64,000 bases of DNA. Origin: Flavobacteriales bacterium. GTDB taxonomy: Bacteria; Bacteroidota; Bacteroidia; Flavobacteriales_F; PHOS-HE28. Positions 35,600-44,240 of this stretch are shown here, in pieces (the stretch's first letter is position 1; each line of letters starts with the position of its first letter). The stretch is from assembly GCA_016788635.1 (NCBI GenBank), contig JAEUSU010000020.1:62001-126000 (forward strand), written 5' to 3'. The position numbers and the translations under genes were made by a program. Below the pieces are notes generated by a model. The model ran no database searches. It worked only from the letters and a program-made list of their open reading frames with translations, and was not told where the DNA came from.

Positions 35600-35634
35600 C
35601 AAAGAAAAGGGCCCCGGAAGGTCGGGGCCCTTTT
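35600..35634 (-). terminator. Rho-independent terminator after the hydrolase-like gene, abutting murQ
   Basis: A perfect 12-bp stem (35623-35634 with 35605-35616) closes a 6-nt loop and is followed on the minus strand by TTTCTTTG, with the murQ ATG 7 nt later. It lies 21 nt after the stop of the upstream gene at 35656. The tail octamer is identical to that of the terminator at 22409-22451. Confidence 0.85.
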
Positions 35635-35655
35635 CGATATCACAGGGTTTTCGCC

Positions 35656-37284
35656 TCAGTCGAGCATCAGCTTGCGCACGGCGGCACCGTTGGCGAAGTG
35701 GAGCTTCACGAAGTAGGCACCGGGCTTCAGTCCCTGGCGTTCGATGGTGAAGCGCTGGCTGTTCACGCTCATCTCCTGCACCAGGCGGCCGTTCATGTCG
35801 AACACCTGGAAGAAGGTGACGGGCTGCAAGTTGCTGGCCACGTTCACGCGCTCGTTGGCGGGGTTGGGGAAGAGCTCGAGGCCTTGCACGTCCTCGTTCT
35901 CATTCACGCCCACCAGCGAGCATGGGCCCAGGTCCAAAGCGCACACGATGCGGGGGTTGATGTAGCCCATGACCGTGTCGATGTAGGTGCGGCCTTTGTT
36001 AGCGCTCATATCGGGGTTGCTGGCCGATGCAGCTTGGTGCGCGGTCACGGGCGGGGGGCCGGCGCTCACCACGGTGAGGGCGAGCGGCGAGGTCGGATCC
36101 CACCACTGCCAGGGGCTGGCCTCGTTCTGTAGGAAGGGGCGCAGCGGGCGGATGATGGGGAAGAGCCCCTCGGCTTCCGGTGCACTGGCGATGGTGAGGG
36201 TGCCGCCATTGCTCACATCCCACGTGGTGCCGTAAAGGGCACGGGCGCGGTCGGTGAAGGGGTCGCCATCGGGCAGCGTGGCGAAGGCATCATTGTTCCC
36301 GTAGCTGTTGGCCAGCGGAATGAACACGTTGGCGCCTTGCAGCTCCACCACTTCCAAAGGCGGGTTCACCGGCACGTATACAATGCCTTCATCAAAGGGG
36401 GCGAAGTCGTCGCGCACGGTGTGGAGGCTTACCATGGGCACATCACCGGGTGCCAGCCAGCTCGTGTCGGCCAGGGCACCGCCGAGGTTCACACAGAACT
36501 GCACGTCGGCATCGTAGCCGTTCGGGGTGTACAGGTTCAGGCAACCCACCGGGCTGCACGGCGTGGCGGGGCAGAACCCGTCGATGTTACCCACCAGGCA
36601 GGTGTCCACGTAGCTCACGCTCGGGTCGAAGGGGTCCGGGCGGAACTTTTCAATGAAGAGTTCAGCGGGGTCGTCCAGTGTGGAGTAGGCGAGCGTGATG
36701 TAACCGCCGGTGCCTTCACCCACAAGGATGATCTTGTCCGGATCGATGCCGTAGGTGTTGGCCCCGTCCGCATTGGCCTTGAACCAGCGCACGGCCATCT
36801 TGGTGTCGTGGATGGCGCGGTACACGGCGTTGAGCAGGGTGCCACGCCGTGTCTGCACATCGGCGGCGGTGGGGTTCCAGCCCAGGCGGTAGCTCACGCT
36901 GGCGGCCACGTAACCGCGGCGCGCCATGCGGCGGCAGTTCTCCACGGCGCTACTGTCTTTGCGAGTGCCGTTGGGGCTGCTGTTGAAGGGTGGGGGAAGC
37001 AGGTTGCCGGTGTGCAGGTAGATCACCAACGGGCGCTCGGCCACACCGTCCACACCCTGGTCCGGCTCATAGATGTCCATGGCCAGGTTGATCGTGTTGA
37101 TCACCGGTGGCACCACGGTGAAGTTGCTGGTGAGGAAGTCGATGTTGGTGGCATAGGGCACATCGGCGGTCACCACCACATCACTGTTGGTGAAGACCTC
37201 CTGCAGATAGCGCGTCTGGGCATGCGTCGCCAATTGAATGGTCAACGCAGCGGCGACGAGACTGAAGCGTAGGGTTCTGTTCAT
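35656..37284 (-). CDS. Alpha/beta-hydrolase-like T9SS cargo lacking the canonical nucleophile serine
   Basis: Predicted secreted protein of 542 residues with a signal peptide (MNRTLRFSLVAAALTIQLATHA). Residues about 60-210 look like a carboxylesterase fold: NLAMDIYEPDQ, RPLVIYLHTGN (oxyanion region), ARRGYVAASVSYRLGW, then IILVGEGTGGYITLA where GxSxGG is expected. The Ser position is Gly191. The middle region has Cys pairs (GFCPATPCSPVGC). The last about 75 residues form a type A T9SS sorting domain (LELFPNPANERVNV, FDMNGRLV, GAYFVKL). A catalytically inactive, binding or structural role is likely. It follows a TonB receptor by 89 nt, and a terminator follows its stop. Confidence 0.75.
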   Translation of the reverse strand: MNRTLRFSLVAAALTIQLATHAQTRYLQEVFTNSDVVVTADVPYATNIDFLTSNFTVVPPVINTINLAMDIYEPDQGVDGVAERPLVIYLHTGNLLPPPFNSSPNGTRKDSSAVENCRRMARRGYVAASVSYRLGWNPTAADVQTRRGTLLNAVYRAIHDTKMAVRWFKANADGANTYGIDPDKIILVGEGTGGYITLAYSTLDDPAELFIEKFRPDPFDPSVSYVDTCLVGNIDGFCPATPCSPVGCLNLYTPNGYDADVQFCVNLGGALADTSWLAPGDVPMVSLHTVRDDFAPFDEGIVYVPVNPPLEVVELQGANVFIPLANSYGNNDAFATLPDGDPFTDRARALYGTTWDVSNGGTLTIASAPEAEGLFPIIRPLRPFLQNEASPWQWWDPTSPLALTVVSAGPPPVTAHQAASASNPDMSANKGRTYIDTVMGYINPRIVCALDLGPCSLVGVNENEDVQGLELFPNPANERVNVASNLQPVTFFQVFDMNGRLVQEMSVNSQRFTIERQGLKPGAYFVKLHFANGAAVRKLMLD

Positions 37285-37323
37285 GTGTAGGAATTTGGTC
37301 GGTTGTGTGGCTGTGTTCAGGTC

Positions 37324-37331
37324 GAAAGGTA
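37324..37331 (-). promoter_or_regulatory. Predicted -7 element of the hydrolase-like gene
   Basis: TACCTTTC on the minus strand, 39 nt before the ATG at 37284, in the spacer after the TonB receptor gene. It would allow transcription independent of the receptor. Confidence 0.4.
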
Positions 37332-37373
37332 AGCAGGATGCCGGGCGGTACGACGGGTGCCGAACACCGTCCA

Positions 37374-40268
37374 TCAACGTCTGTCCAGTTCGTAAACCAG
37401 TTGCAGGTAGGCCAGCCGGCCCACGCGTGGCCCGCCGAACACCATCATCACGCGGTTGTCGAACACGCGCTCCAGGCGTTCCTCATCCGGCACGTTGCGG
37501 TCGAAGAGCGGTGCCAGCCCGAAGAGGTTGCTGGCCCCCAGCTTCACGGTGAGGTGCTGCGCGGGAAAGGCCACGCTCACCTGGGCGTCCACCATGTCGT
37601 AGGTGGGGATGGAGCCGGTGAATTGCGGCGAGCCTTCGAAGGTGAAGCTCTGGATGAATTTGTAGTTGGCGCCAAAGCCCAGGTGGCGGCGCTGGGTGAA
37701 CGGGATCTTGCGGTCGTGCGCGTTCACCCCCACGTTGAACTTGTTGGTCGGGGTGTTGAAGGCGGGGATGATGGGGTCATCCTTGCCCGCGAGCAATTCG
37801 TTCCAGGAGTAATTGAAATTGTAGGTGGTGCGGTGGCGGTAGTAGTTGAGGCCCAGATTGAAGCCCTGGGTGCGCACCTGTTCGCTGGCATTGGCGGCCA
37901 GGCGGAAGGCCTGGATGCCTCCGATGGGAAAACCGTTCGATTGATCGAAGCGCCCGTAGAGCCCGATGATGTAGCCGATGAAATCCTGGTACCAGCTGTG
38001 GTAGTAGGTCAGGTCCAGATAGAATTTGTCCCAGTGCGTGCCACGGTAACCCAGCTCGATCGTCTGCGCGCGCTCGGGGCGGATGGCATCCACATTGAAG
38101 TACTCCAGCTTGCTGAGGCCGGAGATCAGGCTCGGCGAGTTCCGGTATTCAATGAAGCTCTCGATGGTGAAGAGCGAGTCGCGCCCCTCCTCAAAATCGC
38201 CATTCACGTTGCCCAGCAGGATGGCGCGCCCCACATTGTAGTACAGGTACTGGTCGGCCAGGGTGGGATTGCGGATGGCGCTGCTCATGGACACGCGGAA
38301 GGTGCGGTCCTGTCGTGGGGTGTATACCAGCGATGCGGCGGGTGATACCAGCGGGTCGAAATTCTGGTTCTTGTCCACGCGCACCGTGGCCGTGGCTTTC
38401 AGCCGGCGCTCGAGGAAGGGTTTCTCCACGCCCAGGAAGCCGCCGAACTCGCTGTTGCGGATCACCACATCGCCGGTGTCCTTGAAGATGGTGCCGGCGC
38501 TGTTGGGCAGGAACTGCCGGAAGTTCCCGCCCACGATCATTTCCAGGTCGGGCGCCTGTTCCACCAGCGGCTTGAAGCGGTAGTGGCCCATGGCATGCGC
38601 CAGTGCGCTGCGGTCGAAGAAGCGGGAACCCCCTTCGGTGAACAGGCGCGAGGTCACCGAGGCGAAGAGGGAATCGAAACGATCGGTGCCGGGTGCGAAG
38701 AAGGGGTCGATGAAGGAGGCATCCGTGCGGTTCACGGAATCCATCACCTGCTGGTGGAAGGTGGAGAAGGTGGCGTTGTTGTCCGCGATGAACTGGTCCT
38801 GCCACTGCGCCCACTGGTCGCCCGACCAACCCAGGTTGATGGCCTGCTGCACGGTGATGTAGCCGGGCAATGCGTTCACCTGGGGCCTGATCCAGTTGAA
38901 CCAGACATTGCTGTAGCGCACGTTCCAATCGCCTGTGCTGCCGCTGGCCTCCTGCATGCGCACGGCGGTGGTGAAGATGTCGTAGGTGTTGCCGGCATCC
39001 TCGTGCGTTACATAGCCACGCAGCGACCATTTGTCGCCCTGGTGCACCTCCAGGCGGTGCTGGAAGAAGCGCACATCCTGCAGGCGGTAGCGGTTGTCCC
39101 CTTGGTACACCGTGCTGCCGGTGCTGAAGTTGCTGGCGGCGACCACCTCCACGCTGTCGGTGAGCTTGTAGTGCAATGAGCCACCGGCCTTCAGGTTGTA
39201 CATGTCGTAATCCACCAGTTCACTTTCGCGGTAGCCATTGCGCAGGAAGGTGCCCAGCCCGGGGTAGTCACGCCGCTCAATGGTGCTGCGGGTGAAGTTG
39301 TTGTTGGGCGCCACGTTCTCGTCGCCGTAGATGTTCACGGCATCAAAGCGGCCGGGGTTTCCAATGCCCGTGGGGCTGTTCACCGTGGGGTCGTAGTTGT
39401 CCACGGGCCAGTCCAGGGCACGCAGCGCGAAGAGGTTCAGCTTGTAGGCCCAGCGTTCGCGGCCGTCCCTGCCCTTGAGCACCTGCGCCCAACGCACCGC
39501 ACCTTCCACCATGTTGCGCTCGCCCACTTTGCCGCTCACGCTCAACCCGGGGAACTGCCAGGGGCTCTTGGTGGTCATGTTGATCACCCCGTTGAAGGCG
39601 CCCGGTCCGAAGTAAGCGGTGCTGGCGCCCGCGATCACATCCACCCGCATCACGTCCAGGTCGCTCGCGCCAAGAAAGTTGCCCAGGGAGAAGTTGAGGC
39701 CCGGGCTCTGGTTGTCCACCCCGTCGATCAGTTGCAGGCTGCGCACCGGGCTGGTGCTGTTGAAGCCGCGCGTATTGATGACCTTGAAGCCGAAGCTGGC
39801 CACCACCATGTCCACGCCCTTCAGGTTTCCCAGGTTCTGGTAGAAGTCGCCTGTGGGCGCATTGCGAATGGCGATCAGGTCCATGGTCTCCACCGTGAGC
39901 GGTGCCTGCTTCTGCTTCTCGCTGATGCGTTGCCCCACCACTTCCGCGGCATCCAGAAGCACCTGGTCCGCGGAGAGCTTGAACTTCAGTTCCTGGTCCA
40001 GGCTTTTCACCTGCACCTCCAGGGGGGTGTAGCCCACGAAGCTGATCACCAAGGTGTAGGGGGGCAGCTCGCTCACCAGCAGCTCGAAACGGCCGTTCAC
40101 ATCCGTTTGCGAACCAGTGGTGGTGCCCTTCAACACCACGCTGGCACCGATCAGCGTCTCACCGGTGCCCGCATCGGTGATCGTGCCGCGCAGACGGTAT
40201 TGCTGCGCCGAGGCCGCGAAGGGAAGAAGCAGGAAAAGGAAAGCGAGCGCGCGGTGTGGCCGTGGCAT
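37374..40268 (-). CDS. TonB-dependent outer-membrane receptor with N-terminal carboxypeptidase-regulatory-like domain
   Basis: Energised outer-membrane transporter of 964 residues; substrate unknown. A signal peptide (to about 21) precedes a CarboxypepD_reg-like domain (about 24-110, LRGTITDAGTGETLIGASVVL, GRFELLVS, SFVGYTPLEV), then the plug (about 118-245, VINTRGFNSTSPVRSLQLIDG, DVIAGASTAYFGPGAFNGVINM) and a 22-strand barrel ending in LAYLQLVYELDRR. No SusD-type lipoprotein gene is adjacent, so it is not a classical polysaccharide utilisation pair. The neighbour downstream is the hydrolase-like T9SS protein. Confidence 0.93.
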   Translation of the reverse strand: MPRPHRALAFLFLLLPFAASAQQYRLRGTITDAGTGETLIGASVVLKGTTTGSQTDVNGRFELLVSELPPYTLVISFVGYTPLEVQVKSLDQELKFKLSADQVLLDAAEVVGQRISEKQKQAPLTVETMDLIAIRNAPTGDFYQNLGNLKGVDMVVASFGFKVINTRGFNSTSPVRSLQLIDGVDNQSPGLNFSLGNFLGASDLDVMRVDVIAGASTAYFGPGAFNGVINMTTKSPWQFPGLSVSGKVGERNMVEGAVRWAQVLKGRDGRERWAYKLNLFALRALDWPVDNYDPTVNSPTGIGNPGRFDAVNIYGDENVAPNNNFTRSTIERRDYPGLGTFLRNGYRESELVDYDMYNLKAGGSLHYKLTDSVEVVAASNFSTGSTVYQGDNRYRLQDVRFFQHRLEVHQGDKWSLRGYVTHEDAGNTYDIFTTAVRMQEASGSTGDWNVRYSNVWFNWIRPQVNALPGYITVQQAINLGWSGDQWAQWQDQFIADNNATFSTFHQQVMDSVNRTDASFIDPFFAPGTDRFDSLFASVTSRLFTEGGSRFFDRSALAHAMGHYRFKPLVEQAPDLEMIVGGNFRQFLPNSAGTIFKDTGDVVIRNSEFGGFLGVEKPFLERRLKATATVRVDKNQNFDPLVSPAASLVYTPRQDRTFRVSMSSAIRNPTLADQYLYYNVGRAILLGNVNGDFEEGRDSLFTIESFIEYRNSPSLISGLSKLEYFNVDAIRPERAQTIELGYRGTHWDKFYLDLTYYHSWYQDFIGYIIGLYGRFDQSNGFPIGGIQAFRLAANASEQVRTQGFNLGLNYYRHRTTYNFNYSWNELLAGKDDPIIPAFNTPTNKFNVGVNAHDRKIPFTQRRHLGFGANYKFIQSFTFEGSPQFTGSIPTYDMVDAQVSVAFPAQHLTVKLGASNLFGLAPLFDRNVPDEERLERVFDNRVMMVFGGPRVGRLAYLQLVYELDRR

Positions 40269-40275
40269 GCGAAGG

Positions 40276-40283
40276 CCAATTTA
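40276..40283 (-). promoter_or_regulatory. Predicted start-proximal -7 element of the TonB receptor gene
   Basis: TAAATTGG on the minus strand (one mismatch to TAnnTTTG) ends 7 nt before the ATG at 40268. A TTG lies 22 nt upstream, slightly beyond the usual range. Confidence 0.4.
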
Positions 40284-40349
40284 GCCGGGGTGGGCTTCAT
40301 GCCCTCAAGGGCTGCAAGGGTAAGTAATCAACAAGGCCGCCCGCGCTAT

Positions 40350-40796
40350 TCACAGGCCCCTTGCCATGGCGGCGGCCATCAGCACCATGAGCACCAGCAG
40401 CGGCACCTGCGCGAAGGTGAGCCGTGCGAGCCGGGGCGCGCTGGAGAGGTCCGGAGTGAGCCCCTTCCTCAGCTGCATGCGCCAGCGGATCAAGGTGATC
40501 ATGGGCTTCAGTTCCAACACCAGCACCAGCCCGAAGAGCGTGAGCTTGCCCACGAACCAGTGGCTTTCCAGGTAGTATTCCGTCCCCTTCTCCAAACCTC
40601 CGAACGCACGCAACAGGCCTGTAAGGATCCAGGTAACCGCCGCCACCCCGTACCAGTTGTCCGCATGGAACACGCCGCCCAGACCTGTGGCGTCCTTCAA
40701 GCCGCGCAGCGCACGGCCTCTTCCGTAAACGGCCGCAAGGCCGATGGCCAGGGCGAACAGGTGCAGCACGGCCAGGAGGAAGCGAAGGGTGAACAT
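40350..40796 (-). CDS. DUF2214-like four-helix membrane protein
   Basis: Predicted inner-membrane protein of 148 residues with four hydrophobic helices (about 5-24, 48-65, 82-98, 128-146) and conserved-looking polar residues between them (ADNWYGVAAVTWILTGL, ESHWFVGKL, LELKPMITLIRWR). The pattern resembles the DUF2214 family of unknown function; I am moderately sure of that. A short purine-rich tandem repeat precedes its start codon. Confidence 0.65.
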   Translation of the reverse strand: MFTLRFLLAVLHLFALAIGLAAVYGRGRALRGLKDATGLGGVFHADNWYGVAAVTWILTGLLRAFGGLEKGTEYYLESHWFVGKLTLFGLVLVLELKPMITLIRWRMQLRKGLTPDLSSAPRLARLTFAQVPLLVLMVLMAAAMARGL

Positions 40797-40800
40797 GGTG

Positions 40801-40850
40801 GGGAATGTGGAATGGCGGGAATGTGGAAATGTGGGGATGCGGAAAGGTGA
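40801..40850. repeat. Short purine-rich tandem repeat
   Basis: About three degenerate 16-17-bp units built on GGGAATGTGGAA(A)TG, directly upstream of the DUF2214 gene start (minus strand). A related sequence lies inverted at 50097-50123. The remaining spacer to 40953 shows only CATCTTCG at 40942-40949, 4 nt before the next gene. Confidence 0.6.
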
Positions 40851-40953
40851 AGCTGTGGCGATGCGAAGGTCGGACAGGCGGATGCCTCATCCGCGATCGG
40901 CAGGATGATCGTCCTCAGGTGTGGACCAGCCTCCGCTGTCCCATCTTCGCAGC

Positions 40954-42384
40954 ATGGCCATCGCGATCACTTTCCACGGCGCAGCAGGTACCGTGACGGG
41001 CAGCAAGCATTTGTTGGAGGTGACGCACGTGAATGGTGAGGTGCGCAGGCTTCTGCTGGACTGTGGCATGTTCCAAGGCGAGGCGGTACACGGCCACCGC
41101 ACCGACCCCAACCGGCATTTCGGTTTTGATCCGCGCAGCATCGATGCGGTGGTGTTGAGCCATGCCCACATCGATCACAGCGGGCTCCTTCCGCGCCTGG
41201 TGGCCGAAGGCTTCCAGGGCACCATCTGGAGCACACCCGCCACGCGCGATCTCTGCGCCATCATGCTGGAGGACAGCGCCCGCATCCAGCAGGGCGACTT
41301 CGAGTATGAGCAGCACCGGGCACGCAAGAGGGGCCGTGCCTTGGAACGCGAGGGCCCACTCTACACGGTGGATGATGTGCGCCCGGCATTGGAACGCTTC
41401 CAGACCACCGGTTACCAGCAACCTATGGAGGTGCTGCCCGGCATCACCCTCACCTTCACCGATAGCGGGCATATCCTGGGCAGCGCGGCCGTGCACCTGG
41501 CCATTGATGATGGGGAGCGTGTGTTGCGCTTCACCTTCACCGGCGATGTGGGCCGTTATGTGGACCGGATACTGCCGGTGCCCGCGCGCATCCCACAGGC
41601 GGACGTGATCGTGTGCGAGAGCACCTACGGCGATCGGGACCATCCGGCCATCCACGAGGCCGAGGAGGAATTGCTGAAGCACGTGCTGCGCACCTGTGTG
41701 GAGCAGAAAGGCAAGCTCATCATACCGGCCTTCAGCATCGGCAAGACGCAGGAGATCCTGTACACCCTCAACAGCCTGAGCAACGCTGGCCGCCTGCCCC
41801 GCGTGCCGGTGATCGTGGACAGTCCGCTGGCGATCAGTGCCACCGATATCGTGCGGCGCCATGAGGCCTTGTTCCGGGCGGAGGTGCGCGAGCAACTGCA
41901 CAACGACCCGGACCTCTTCTCCTTCCGCGGTGTGGAGTTCGTGCGCAAGGTGGAGCGCAGCAAACAGCTCAATTCGCGTCAGGAGCCCTGCATCGTCATC
42001 AGCGCCAGCGGCATGATGGAGGCCGGACGGGTGCGCCACCATTTACGCCACGCCCTGCCCTTTGCACAGAACACCGTGCTTGCGGTGGGCTTTTGTGCAC
42101 CGGGAACACTGGGTGACGCGCTGCTCAATGGGGCGAACGTGGTGCAGATCTTCGGCGAGCCCGTGCCCGTAAAGGCCACCATCGCGCACATGGAGTTCTA
42201 CAGCGCTCACGCGGACCGTACGGAGCTTGTGCGCTACCTGAACGGACAGGACCGGTCGCAGGTGCGCAAGCTCTTCCTGGTGCACGGTGTGCATCGCTCA
42301 CTGGAAGGCCTGCGTAATGTGCTCACCACAGCGGGTTTCACCGGTGTGGAAGTGGCGGTGAAGGGGCGGATGTACCCACTTTGA
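40954..42384 (+). CDS. Beta-CASP metallo-beta-lactamase-fold RNA-processing exonuclease
   Basis: Predicted zinc-dependent RNase of the CPSF73/YSH1-like group, 476 residues, cytosolic. The metallo-beta-lactamase signature HxHxDH is at 70-75 (SHAHIDHSG). Further motifs are DSGHILGSA, FTGDVGRY, ESTYGDRDH, the beta-CASP segment IPAFSIGKTQEIL and VISASGMMEAGRVRHHL, and the C-terminal FYSAHADRTEL and FLVHG. These cover the whole fold, so an active nuclease is expected. The start at 40954 (MAIAITFHGAAGTVTGS) is typical; an upstream ATG adds 11 non-conserved residues. Confidence 0.92.
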   Translation: MAIAITFHGAAGTVTGSKHLLEVTHVNGEVRRLLLDCGMFQGEAVHGHRTDPNRHFGFDPRSIDAVVLSHAHIDHSGLLPRLVAEGFQGTIWSTPATRDLCAIMLEDSARIQQGDFEYEQHRARKRGRALEREGPLYTVDDVRPALERFQTTGYQQPMEVLPGITLTFTDSGHILGSAAVHLAIDDGERVLRFTFTGDVGRYVDRILPVPARIPQADVIVCESTYGDRDHPAIHEAEEELLKHVLRTCVEQKGKLIIPAFSIGKTQEILYTLNSLSNAGRLPRVPVIVDSPLAISATDIVRRHEALFRAEVREQLHNDPDLFSFRGVEFVRKVERSKQLNSRQEPCIVISASGMMEAGRVRHHLRHALPFAQNTVLAVGFCAPGTLGDALLNGANVVQIFGEPVPVKATIAHMEFYSAHADRTELVRYLNGQDRSQVRKLFLVHGVHRSLEGLRNVLTTAGFTGVEVAVKGRMYPL

Positions 42385-42499
42385 ACTTCCCTGGCGCACC
42401 GGGCAGAGCGGAATGATGCAGGAGGCGAAGCGCCAATGCATGTATGCTGCCATAGGTCACCATTTGTTGGGCCATGGGCGTAAGCCCTGTTCTTGGAGC

Positions 42500-42507
42500 T
42501 AACTTCA
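42500..42507 (+). promoter_or_regulatory. Predicted -7 element of the gene at 42528
   Basis: TAACTTCA lies 20 nt before the ATG at 42528. It resembles TAACTTCG before hpt. The in-frame ATG at 42474 is upstream of it, which supports the later start. Confidence 0.35.
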
Positions 42508-42527
42508 ACCTCCCTATCCATACCGCC

Positions 42528-44234
42528 ATGCGTGAAATGCCCTTTCACCCCTTGATCCTGAGCGTGGCAATGTGCACGACCGCAGGCCTTGCCGCACAGG
42601 TGAACCACCAGTTGGTATTGTCCCAACCAGCCACCTCGCAACGCTCTGTTATTGCCGCGTTCCAGACGCCGTCCGGCGCACAGATACTCCTCTTCCGACC
42701 GGGAAGCGCGGTGGTCATCCGGCGCTTCGACCCCACGGGAACGCCGGAGTGGAGCAGGACCTTCAATACGCCCTGGCCGGTCCAACGCGCGGTGTTCACC
42801 GGTGATGGCGCGGATGGCTTCCATTTGATGGTGAACGGTCCGGCCGAGTTCATCAATGCCACTTCCACACCGGATACGCTGCGCCATCACTTCCGCATCA
42901 TGCACTTCGATGCCAGCGGGAACATGACCTGGGGGCGTGCCTACCAGCGGCAGGAGGTCGGCCAGATCATGATCGGGAGTTACCATGACAACAGGCTTGA
43001 TCTCGTCTGGTCGGCGGGTGAGCTGTACGTGTGCCGGATCGGCCTGCCCGCAGGTGCCCGTGTGGAAGCCTGGCGATTGAACGCAGCTGGCGACCTGCTC
43101 TGGGCGCGCCAGGTGGGTGAGTTGTCTGTTGGGCCGGACCTGCCGGTGACCGCCTTCGAACCACCCGCCGACCGGGCGTTGCAGCCACATGCTGCGGGAG
43201 CCTACCTGTTGCTAAGGACATTCACCCCGCTCAGCCATCCCGTGCTGATCAGCCTGGATCAGTCGGGCGCGGTGCAATGGGCGAACAAATACGTCTATGG
43301 CACAACACCTGTGGTGTTCGGCAATGTGCATGACCTCACGTTGGATGTTTCCGGCGATGTGGTGTTGAGCTGTGGTCTGTACCCCGCCATCGGGTCAGGG
43401 CCATACCGTTACCTCCCGCGCATCTCCCCGGCAGGTGGACTGGTGCGTGCCGATCTCTTCGCTACTGGGCAGGACTATACCGGCAGTCGCATCCACACGC
43501 ATGCTTCCGGCGAGCTGACCTTGGTGAACGGAGATTGGTACTCGGTATCCATGGAACACCAGGTCGGGATCCTGCGGGTGAACGCACTGGGTGGAGCGGC
43601 CACCTCCTATCTGCATACTTCACAACAGGATGCGCCATACCGGTACATGGACCTCTGGCGAATGGATAGGCTGGAGGGTGACCAGCTCTTCATTGGTGGC
43701 GACCTGCAGAAGAAGGATGAGATCTTCGGCACATTCGAATACTGGCCTTCGCTCACCCAGATCGACCTGGCGGCACCACAATACAGTTGTCTGCTCCAGG
43801 ACACCATGGTGGCGCACTATGCGGTGCCGCTGAGCGTGATCATTGTGCAACCTCAACCGGGCATGACCAGCGTGGCCACCGACAGCCTCTTCACGATCAC
43901 ACCATACGCCCCCGCGGTCATCACCATTCCCAACGTTCCCACCACAGGCATGTGCAATTTGACGGTGGGCATGGAAGCGGCAGTGTCGCAGCAAGTGGGC
44001 TTCACCCTGATCTCCAATCGGATCGCCATGGGGGAAGCGATCAGGCTGAGCGATATAGCGGCCGGCCATCTGCGTCTCCTGGATGTATCGGGAAGAGCGC
44101 TCAATGTTCGGGACGTGCCTGCCTACGGTGCGTTCGAGATGCCCACCACAGCACTGGCCCCGGGTCTGTTGTTGCTGGAATGGATATCCAGCGACGGCTT
44201 GCACCGGCAGGTGGAACGCGTGGTGTTGGAGTGA
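42528..44234 (+). CDS. Secreted beta-propeller-like T9SS cargo protein
   Basis: Predicted extracellular protein of 568 residues with a signal peptide (MREMPFHPLILSVAMCTTAGLAAQ). Repeats of the form (F/L)DxxGxxxWxxxY recur: FDPTGTPEWSRTF, FDASGNMTWGRAY, LNAAGDLLWARQV and LDQSGAVQWANKY, which suggests a beta-propeller like those in other Bacteroidota secreted proteins. The C-terminal about 75 residues (AIRLSDIAAGHLRLLDVSGRAL, YGAFEMPTTALAPGLLLLEW) look like a divergent type A sorting domain. No enzymatic residues are visible. The stop lies 6 nt from the convergent dioxygenase gene. Confidence 0.75.
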   Translation: MREMPFHPLILSVAMCTTAGLAAQVNHQLVLSQPATSQRSVIAAFQTPSGAQILLFRPGSAVVIRRFDPTGTPEWSRTFNTPWPVQRAVFTGDGADGFHLMVNGPAEFINATSTPDTLRHHFRIMHFDASGNMTWGRAYQRQEVGQIMIGSYHDNRLDLVWSAGELYVCRIGLPAGARVEAWRLNAAGDLLWARQVGELSVGPDLPVTAFEPPADRALQPHAAGAYLLLRTFTPLSHPVLISLDQSGAVQWANKYVYGTTPVVFGNVHDLTLDVSGDVVLSCGLYPAIGSGPYRYLPRISPAGGLVRADLFATGQDYTGSRIHTHASGELTLVNGDWYSVSMEHQVGILRVNALGGAATSYLHTSQQDAPYRYMDLWRMDRLEGDQLFIGGDLQKKDEIFGTFEYWPSLTQIDLAAPQYSCLLQDTMVAHYAVPLSVIIVQPQPGMTSVATDSLFTITPYAPAVITIPNVPTTGMCNLTVGMEAAVSQQVGFTLISNRIAMGEAIRLSDIAAGHLRLLDVSGRALNVRDVPAYGAFEMPTTALAPGLLLLEWISSDGLHRQVERVVLE

Positions 44235-44240
44235 TCCGGC

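Noticed and set aside
42474..42527. Upstream start for the secreted protein at 42528
   Set aside because: The ATG at 42528 gives a normal signal peptide; the extension would bury it and spans the promoter octamer.
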